DNA of 64,000 bases from Membranipora membranacea (taxonomy: Eukaryota; Bryozoa; Gymnolaemata; Cheilostomatida; Membraniporidae): contig OU612069.1 of NCBI GenBank assembly GCA_914767715.1, positions 18,907,387 through 18,971,386 on the forward strand, in the 5' to 3' direction. Position 1 is the first letter of the stretch, and each line of letters starts with the position of its first letter. The position numbers and the translations under genes were made by a program. Shown here piece by piece: positions 55,881 through 64,000 of the stretch. The notes beneath the pieces were generated by a model. That model ran no database searches and was not told where the DNA came from. It was given only the letters and a program-made list of their open reading frames with translations.

Positions 55881-58800
55881 CTGATCGATGAACGAGCTTG
55901 TATGATCTACTACCTACACCCAAGAGATAACGATGAATCACTGGGTAATGTGAAAAGGTAAGTTAATATATTTATCACAGTCCGAACTCAAAACAGCACT
56001 GAGTGATGAAGATTCAACAGAGTTACCCAATACCATTCAGAATTGAAATGTTTTCACACTGCAGAATAACTTCAAGGTTTGGAGTATGATTTTGTAATGA
56101 CTTCCAATGCATCACTATAAGCATTACTACATCTTTTCTAGGCAATTGCTGTTGGATGATGTAAAATTTGGGGGATTCACTGTCACAAGGCAGATCCCGG
56201 GTGCCACACAGCTTGAGAATAAGGCTTCAGGCATATACATAGTCCAGGTATGTATTTATTTGCAATTACAGTATAACTTTTGTTTGATAAATGAAAGTTA
56301 TGGTTCATTCAGACATAAAATATGGACAAGTTGACTGGACGTTACCTGCCAGGTCTCTGCTGACCAAATAAAATTTTCCTGTTTTTTAAAATATAAATAT
56401 TCCAGGCTTTGTAATTTGAAGGGATATATACACATAAGTATATTAGTCGCAACACCTTAGCAGTATGATAGTGTTGAAAAGATTTAAGACATTTAAACTG
56501 CAGTTTTGGCACCTTATGTTCTGATGCAACTGTAGTAGCCAAATTGGAAGTAGCTTGGTTTCTTCACAAACATTTGCGCTATGTACTAATTGTAACTTAA
56601 CTTATAAGGCATGTGTAGCACACAATTCAGCATCAGCACATCCCATTCCCATGAAAAAAAAATCACTACTGCTCCTCTTATTTCCGAAAAAGCAGGAGAA
56701 ATATGAATGCTGCTAACCCCATTTGAATTTGACACGGCTGGGTGATCGCTTTACGTTGACTGGGCCTTATATACCGGCCTTCTCTCTTTAATTTTAAAAA
56801 TATCTGAAAATTGATCAGCCTATCAGCCATCATGTATGTGTATAGATTATCTTTCATGTATATGGAATAGCCTTATGTTTTGTTCTATACTGGCATTTGA
56901 TAGCCAAATGGTACTAGGGATTTGAACAACCAAGCAAGAATGCCAATGGGGTTTGAGTCAATCACCGCCGTGGCACTGATGGCCTGATATTGGATTGCAA
57001 TTCCACCCCACTCAGTCCATTCCATTCAACAAAACCTACTTTATTCACCAATGAATGTGTATCAGCGGACATTAGCTAGAGTTTAGTTTGACTACAGGTT
57101 GAGTAAATGTTGGCTAGCTATAAATTTCAAGCCTGCACAAAACGGCAAACTTTTTCTCCTGAAATTCTAGACTATACTAGACTATACTAGAGGAGAGCAG
57201 GAATATATATGTCCATGTATATTATGAGCAAAACTTGTTTTTAACACAACAGTGGTATTTTTTTATAAACAGTATTGCATGGATTATTGCAAGTCTGAGA
57301 AAGGCCTACCGGAAAAGGTGGGATATTCCCTAAACGAACAAAACATGATGGATATCAGAAAAGGCATGAAGCGAATCATCATGGAAAGAACCATAAATAA
57401 TTCAACGCATTAATCATCTTTAAAGCAGGAAGAGTTATCCTCTCTTGATTACATGGATCAATAATACTCTTGCCGCGCCCTATGCCCAAACCTGCCAAAA
57501 CCCCGCTACCCTTTATATCAAAGACGCCTATGTGTTCTTTTTACTGCATGTGCTTTTAATCCCATTCCGTAAGTACCTGGCTAAGAAGAACTGTGTACCA
57601 GCACCAAATCAGGAATAACTACCAGTGCCAGGAATTGAACCTGATCCACAAAGATCGCATGTCCATAAACTGTAACCATTAGATCACTCTGGACTCCCAA
57701 TGTGTTAGAAATAGGGAATATAGATATTTTTATAGTTGGGAATGAGAATGAGGTCAAACAGGATCATCGACCCTTTGGATGAGTTTAAAGGAGGAAAGAC
57801 ACAGGATGGGGAGCTTGTTCTTAACATTCAAGAGGAGGCCTCGTTGTACGTGTTCCTCAATGACCACAGCAACATCTGGTGGAAGAAAGTAAATACATCA
57901 ACTAGTGCTTTTATACAAATAAAGTCCAGTGACTACGAGAAATTTGGTATGGCCACTAAAGCCTACAATTCACTCAATTCTCATTTCACCTGCTCTAAAA
58001 TATTTTATACATTATTATAAAATCAGTAAATTTACCGTGGTGCTTGATTATGTTGTAAGGTTACCTGAACCTACAGGCACACTGTACAAGGAAATGTGTG
58101 ATGATTTACACTCACTGCTAGATTGCGATGTTTTTTTCTAAAACATAAGAATGCTAAAATATTAATAAATTCATTTCAGAGTAATTTTCATAGCCTTTTC
58201 TTTTTTCTTTATCAATAAAATGCAATCCAAATTAACTTGGACTGGATCCTGGATAACATAAGTTCAACAAACATTCATTTGCACACAATCCACTGTCACC
58301 AATGGGAGTTCATTGCTGTCACTTGGCACAGTAATATATCCGCAGTATCCAATTATTCAATTATTCAATAAAGCATTGCTGCAACTGATTTGTCATGAGC
58401 ACATGGTAGTATCACTTGTTACAGTCATGCTTTACCCATGTCAAACAGAAGAAGGTAAGTTTGTGAGGCCTAATGAATATCTCACTCACTCAATCATATT
58501 ATACTAACAGACTGACTGGCTAGATTTTGAGTACTATTACTACTCCTTGTTGATTTAATTGATAGAATTAAGGGCATCTGAAGTTACAATACAGACATTC
58601 GTGTAATTTGACTATCAATTTCCAAGATCAACCGCCCTACTATTAGAGTGGCATTGTAGGCAAAAGTTGACATACTTTCTTGTTGTAAAGGTAACTGTGG
58701 ATATGTTTATGATTGATGGACACTGGAGTGGGTGGTTTGATATGCACTGCCTTATGATTTATTTATTATAGTTTACTTTAGTAGTTAGGACAATGAATTC

Positions 58801-61800
58801 CTTCTCATTGGTTAGGAAATGATGATTGGCTTTAGTGTCTCTCTCTCATCTTTGATTTGAACTACTTGATAGCTGCTAGCTACTTTTAAAACATGTAGAG
58901 TAGTAAGTTTAGCACACATTTGCCACAAAGAGATGACTAAGCTCATTGGTGGATACATAACAGTGTTTGTATGATGTATAGCAAGCTGATACAGCTTTGG
59001 CCTCACTTAACTGCACATAAGTATCATAATCAGTAGTATATAAACCAGTATCACAATTCTTACACCAGTAGTCATAGTATCTAATACTTGCTGTCTAATA
59101 CTGGTGGATCACACTCACTCAGTTACAGAGAAACATTTTCATAAAAAGTATGTTTTTGTATAAAAAGGAAGAGGAAATTTAGACCTGTTTCATGCCATTT
59201 TTGTGAGCAACCTCTCCAACTGGTTATAGGTGCGTGGGCTCTTTATCACATAAATATTGTTTACCTGTATTGTACACAATTCCGGGCTATTGGGAGTTGC
59301 CCTCTTACTGAAATATCAAATAATAGCCAAAATCGGGTGATTTTCGGTCTACCCTCACTGACAACTAAGATGCAAAACACAAAGGATTAGGACCTAGAGA
59401 ATCAACTGAAACAGGCTATTGTATTGCAATGATGGAGGATTTAAAATCACGACAAGCTTAAAGCCAACCGTCAACCCAAAACATCAGCGGCCAACTATCA
59501 AAGATTGTAAAGCTACTTTACAATAATTTACTTGATAGAAGTGAAAAAATTAGTCGTAACGGAAGGATTCACAAGTGCTGCCAATCAAGGCATAAAAAGC
59601 AAATTGATAAATACAATTAAAAACAGACAAACCCTTCCTTCAATAACAGGGAATTGAACAATACCCTCCAGGCTAGGTACACAAACAGGAAGAGAAAGGA
59701 GGGTAAATAGTTTATGGTTAAGTGCATGTTATTCTCCTTGCATGTAAATCTCGCGTTCATCCTATAATCAAAGCTGTAACACTACCTCGTGGCACAGGTT
59801 GAATCCCAAGCTTTTATTCAACAATTATGGGTCTTGATTTAGTAGCCCTTTCCAGAGCGGGATTACATGAATATGTCCTCCGACCATTTATTTTTGACGC
59901 ACATGGAGGAAACAGGACGTTAATCATTTTTGTGTTAAATGCGGTCATTTTTTGTGTTTCAGTCAAAAGGCTCAATAATGCAAATGACTCAGGGGTCTCA
60001 AAACTCTGAAAAAAAAAACAATTTTTCATAATATCACTCTTGGAACGACTGGGCAACCATCTTACAACTTCTGTGACTAGGGTTCTCAATCCCCAAGATT
60101 TAATTATAATGTTATAATATTGAAGATGTAGCTGGACAGTATGTTCAACGAGACGTAGATTATGGTCGATCCGGAGAAGCAAATTGTATGTCTATATAAC
60201 GCAGAAGAGAGTGTGCAGTGGTGAAAACAGTTCTGCCCATCAGGAGTGCACAAGTTATTCTTTTAAACTCATGGCAGAAAAAAAATTTGTTTAGCCATTG
60301 ATGTTTGGTTGATGCTCAATTCCGATGAGAATCGTTTTGCCTTCTGTACCATGATGAATGAAAAAAAACTATGTCAGGTTATGAGAACAAGCAACGAATT
60401 CTCACACAGGCAAAGGAAAAAAATCATTAAGAAGAGAGTTGTGCAACGCTGACATTATCAAGCTTTCATCAATCCACAGAAGCCGGATCTGATTATTTCA
60501 TAAGGTCAATTCCACATAACAATGGGGCAGGAACTTCAAACATGGCTAACCAGAAAAAAATTGTTTGCATAATATAAATATAATATAATAAATATTGCGA
60601 GAGTCAGAAATGAGGTCTTTAGTCAGGCCAAGTACGAAGCAGCAAGATAACAGCCAACTGTTTAAATCACTCGCCAAGACGCTTATGAAAGAACAAAAAT
60701 AAAATTGCTCTACATGGAAGCAGTGACGGATGAAACAGGTTACTGTGCAATGTATATACATAAAACAAATTTCAGTGGGTGAGCGGACAGATAATGCAAG
60801 ATTTCAGAGAAGAGTTACAAAACAAAAATAGCAACAGCTTAAGCTCTTAATCCTACGAATCAGCCAGGCATTGCCACTCATCTTCTCTGTGCTTGACAGG
60901 GCCTTAGTCTATTGCATATTTTGCAAACCTTCTCCAGAAGTCCCTCAACACCTTCAGAGAAGACTACAACTCTCACAAGATAAGGAGGCAGCACAATGTC
61001 CTGCTTCCTGAATTGAATCGCTTTGTGGAATTTGTATCGGCATGAATATAAACATCCTCAATGTGTCTTCCACCTCCCATTGATTAGAATTTAAAATTGG
61101 TTTGTCTTTGCAGCTAATTTCAGAGAGGAGTAAGAGAGCACACTGATGGAAAAAGTGCCACAAACAGAAGCAGATGAATGTTACTCTGTAACAGATAACC
61201 CAATATCGAAACAGAACGCCGTTCAGGAGTATCTAAGGCCGAGAGATTTATTGTAGCAAATTTTGAAAAATATTAAATATATTTGTATATTGTAACAATA
61301 TTATGAAAATACTTCCGAGGTATAGCCGAGTCTAAGAAGGGACAGATAATCAGGAATCTGCTTCCTATCACCAGGCATCAACGTGGAGGTGAGGAAAAGA
61401 CCTGGTTTTGGGAGGATCTTCAAGATGACGAGGCTGTCCCTGATCTTTCAATTTGGAAAAGGCTTTTATCGACTTGGGTCTTTATTTAGTAGCCCTTTCC
61501 AGAGCAGGATCACACGATTATCTCCTCCCACCAATTATTTACCAGGAAGATCATCACTTGAAACACTTACAATGCAAACCCGGCAACTCTGCATAAGAAT
61601 ATCCTAATGCTGGTTGCATTTATGAACCGAAAAAGAGAGGGATTTAAAGCGCTAGAAAGGAAAAAAAACATAAAAAGTATCCAAGGATATGTTAGTTAGA
61701 CTCCACGAGACGGAGATTATAGCTGATTCAAAGAGGCAAATCGTGAGCATTTAAATGGAAGAGAGTCAGTTGAGGCCAAAACAAGTTTTAGCCATTACTG

Positions 61801-63196
61801 ATCAGTTGATGCTCAACTTGCAGTGACTCACACTTTGTACCTGTACCATGATTGAAAACAAAGAGCAATGGCAGGGTCGGAGGACAACCAACAAGTTCTC
61901 ACACAGGCTCGGGAAAAAAAAGAGTGACATGCTCAGCCTTTCTACAATGCACAGTAGATTCTACATGGTGGTAGAAACTTCAAATATGGCTAACCAGAAA
62001 TAACATTGTTTGTATGATATAAATATAATGTAATATATTGTGAGAGTCAGCAATGAGGGCTACACTCGGGCCAAATACGACGCAACAAAATAAACTGTTC
62101 AAATTGTTTGCCAAGAAGCTTGCGGAAGAACAATAACAAAATTGCGCTACATGGCAGAAGTTACAGATGAAACAGATTACTATGTGATGTACATATACAA
62201 TGATATTCAACAGACGAGCAGACAGATAATGTGAGTTTCCTTTCCTCTATAACTGGATGCAGTTGAAATGTTAATTTCCCTATTATGGTTATTTCAAGAC
62301 TGTAATAATTTATATGTTATTTCAAGGGGTCTCATAACAAAAGAGTGTCAAGACGAAGCGGAGCTTGAAATGGATACCTAGTATCATTAACCATCTGTAC
62401 AAGTCAATATGGACAAAACCGAGGAACTCTAAACTGCGGAAGGAAATGTTGCCCTCAGTGACAAACCAACTCTGCAATGAACAAACAAGACGATATCATT
62501 AAGATTGACGAGAGCAACCAGTGCAGACAAGCTTGACTCGATAAAAGTAAGTAGTGAATGGACAACAAGGGGCAAAACAAAATCCACTCAAAGAATAAAA
62601 TATGTTTTATCTTAACTAGAGTTCCAGCTAGATCATTGTCCTTTTTTGGGTTTGACTGCTAGCATTTCAGCTGAACTGGGATTAGCATTCCCCCACCAAA
62701 CCAACCAGCCATCCAAAGCAATCACTTCGGCTAAGGTTGTCACTCATTGATAGCTGAGAATACTGTCTATGTACATTTAAATTGCAACTGTGTTGTATTA
62801 AGTTTTTTGCCACTGCTTAGTGTGTCTCAGCATTACTCTACTGGTAAGGTAACCGCGTAAGAGAAAGTATATAATAGTTCAATCTTACTTCCCTGTGTTA
62901 GAATGTGATAAACGCGTAAATGTTACCACACACTATGCTTGTTCATTTTCCAGTGTCAGGACCTCAGACTTAACTACGCAAATTTGCTGAATCCTATTAT
63001 TGTTGGCGAGCACCTGGAGGGAATGAGGCCGCTACCTCGCGGGGACACTATGCCTCTATGGGAGAGGAAGTACATATGCAAGCAGGCAGCCGCTCATGTC
63101 GAAAACCTGTACTTCTTGGCTTATACTAAACCAGTTTGGATTTTTAATATTAATCTTCCTGTATTATCCTCTTTCCCTCGAAAACCAGTTGCTTAG
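55881..63196 (+). CDS. Unrecognised gene, four phase-compatible exons
   Basis: Exons 55881-55957, 56142-56247, 57736-57888 and 62954-63196 (stop TAG) have consistent GT-AG sites and phases. The product is about 190 residues: LIDERACMIYYLHPRD, DDVKFGGFTVTRQIPG, DPLDEFKGGKTQDGELVLN, YVFLNDHSNIWWKK, then YANLLNPIIVGEHLEGM and WERKYICKQAAAHVENLYF. The last intron is about 5 kb and holds the degenerate duplicated exons and several repeats, so the final join is the least certain. The gene may continue 5' to exon 55382, but the phases of the best donor (phase 1) and this exon (phase 0) disagree. No family recognised. Confidence 0.45.
57560..57698 (-). mobile_element. tRNA-derived SINE (head region)
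   Basis: Read on the minus strand from 57698, GGGAGTCCAGAGTGATCTAA leads into an A box (GTGATCTAATGGTTA, 57673-57687). A consensus-perfect B box, GGTTCAATTCC (57631-57641), follows at normal tRNA spacing. The sequence continues beyond tRNA length, so it is a SINE head rather than a tRNA gene. It lies about 40 bases upstream of exon 57736-57888 and is a different family from the SINE at 25744. Confidence 0.65.
58200..59425. other. Gene-free stretch
   Basis: AT-rich sequence with short frames only. No repeats with clear boundaries were recognised. Confidence 0.4.
59430..60800 (+). pseudogene. Degenerate duplicated copy of the 53.5-54.8 kb exon region
   Basis: 59430-59705 is a diverged direct copy of about 53535-53800: both read a MIEDLK-type start, KLINTIKNR and the run-out with AGGTACACAAACAGGAAGAG. 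Frameshifts break the copied exon. The copy at about 60660-60800 matches about 54570-54720 (TTGCTCTACATG, AGATAATGCAAG). Confidence 0.6.
61320..62300 (+). pseudogene. Second degenerate duplicate (55.5-kb exon plus 60-kb block)
   Basis: 61335-61430 copies the end of exon 55382-55647 (CAGGAATCTGCTTCCT, GGAGGATCTTCAAGATGACG). 61465-61530 copies 59825-59885 (TAGTAGCCCTTTCCAGAGC). 62000-62300 copies 60560-60800 and, more fully, 54560-54760 up to TTTCCCTATTAT. No intact frame remains. Confidence 0.6.
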
Positions 63197-64000
63197 TTCT
63201 AGAATGTGCAATCAACGTAGGGTGTATTTCACTTTCAACTAATCTTGAATAGTTTGTAACAGCATTTCAAGTTATTTATTTTATAATATTGAATCATTGC
63301 ACATTTAACATGATAGAGTCCTGGTGGTTAGATCATTATCCATTGACGATTCATAAAACTATTCCAATATTTTGTGTATACTGAGATCAATACTTGAGAT
63401 GTCATTATTCATGTTATAGTGATATTGGAAAGATGGTAAAATCTATCTCGCAAGACCGCTAGTAGTGAACTTTCCTTCTCTCGGTGACATGTAATTGCAG
63501 TTCTGTTTTATGCCAAAAAGTATCGATACCCACTATAAGAGTTCACTTCGTTAAGGTTGCTCAGACAAATGCTGGGTCTTGGGTCTGAATCCCAAGGTAT
63601 TTATACCATAGCTCTAAACCGGAGTTATTTTACTCAAATAGGTTTTCTTAGGTGCTCTACATCACTATTTTATTTATTTGAATCAATTTTATTAATTCAG
63701 AATAAGAAATAATAATTACAATTTTTGGCCTTCGTTTATAAAGGAAGTAGCTTGGACACCAATAAAATGATGACATCATGATTATATTTTGCTCAACTTC
63801 CTATTCATATTACTAACAATTCAATCAGCCAATCAGGTACCTTCTTTCAAAGTCACATTGTGAGCTAAATGAAGCCTGCTGAATAATTCCAACTATTACA
63901 ACCCTGCTACTAGATAATCTGCACAATCCTACAACATCCTACAGAACATACTAACAGCTTACTGTCTAACTAGAAGTTAGCTCTTATCGATCAAACTATA
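63197..64000. other. Gene-free window end
   Basis: AT-rich sequence. A weak B-box-like GGGTCTGAATCCC at about 63583 hints at another decayed tRNA-type SINE. Nothing else seen. Confidence 0.35.

Noticed and set aside
63530-63600. tRNA gene
   Set aside because: Only a B-box-like motif is present; the A box and acceptor stem are not convincing.

Overview
The window reads as genomic DNA of a non-vertebrate animal. Genes are split by short GT-AG introns, the DNA is AT-rich, and there are many foldback/MITE elements, LTR and non-LTR retrotransposons, and snRNA- and tRNA-headed SINE-like pieces. No bacterial features (operons, ribosome binding sites) are seen. The species cannot be named from the sequence. 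A marine invertebrate such as a sponge, tunicate or cnidarian would fit, but that is inference.

166-22504 (+): one long gene of about 20 exons. All 19 junctions are phase-compatible. It encodes a tandem-kinase protein: an N-terminal kinase-like domain whose beta-3 lysine appears to be Gln, two tandem four-cysteine zinc-ribbon-like units, and a second kinase domain with all catalytic residues. Its roughly 9.3-kb second intron holds a separate 1.7-kb coding exon (1863-3572) for a basic protein with a KRVRF PP1-docking-like motif, plus several inverted-repeat elements.

22505-25424: intergenic. It holds a U2-snRNA-headed insertion with a perfect 15-bp target duplication, a perfect small hairpin and a 0.6-kb inverted-repeat element. 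25425-27895 (-): five phase-compatible exons of an unrecognised gene with one in-frame TAA. A 505-bp near-perfect palindrome lies in one of its introns.

28001-30525: a 2.5-kb DNA transposon with perfect 17-bp terminal inverted repeats and an 8-bp target duplication. It carries a three-exon gene for a SAM-like, SIM/NLS-containing protein. 30856-38282: a three-level nest. A Ty3/Gypsy-like gag/protease on the + strand is split by a TTAA-flanked long-TIR element, which is itself split by a young, complete Ty3/Gypsy element on the - strand with 220-bp LTRs that I read as identical.

38.6-52.7 kb is a retroelement graveyard: a U1-like fragment, an L1/Tx1-type LINE, a second Ty3/Gypsy remnant, a second LINE remnant, a 34-bp minisatellite and a BEL/Pao gag. 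53.1-63.2 kb holds exons of one or more unrecognised + strand genes, with degenerate duplicated copies at 59.4-62.3 kb.
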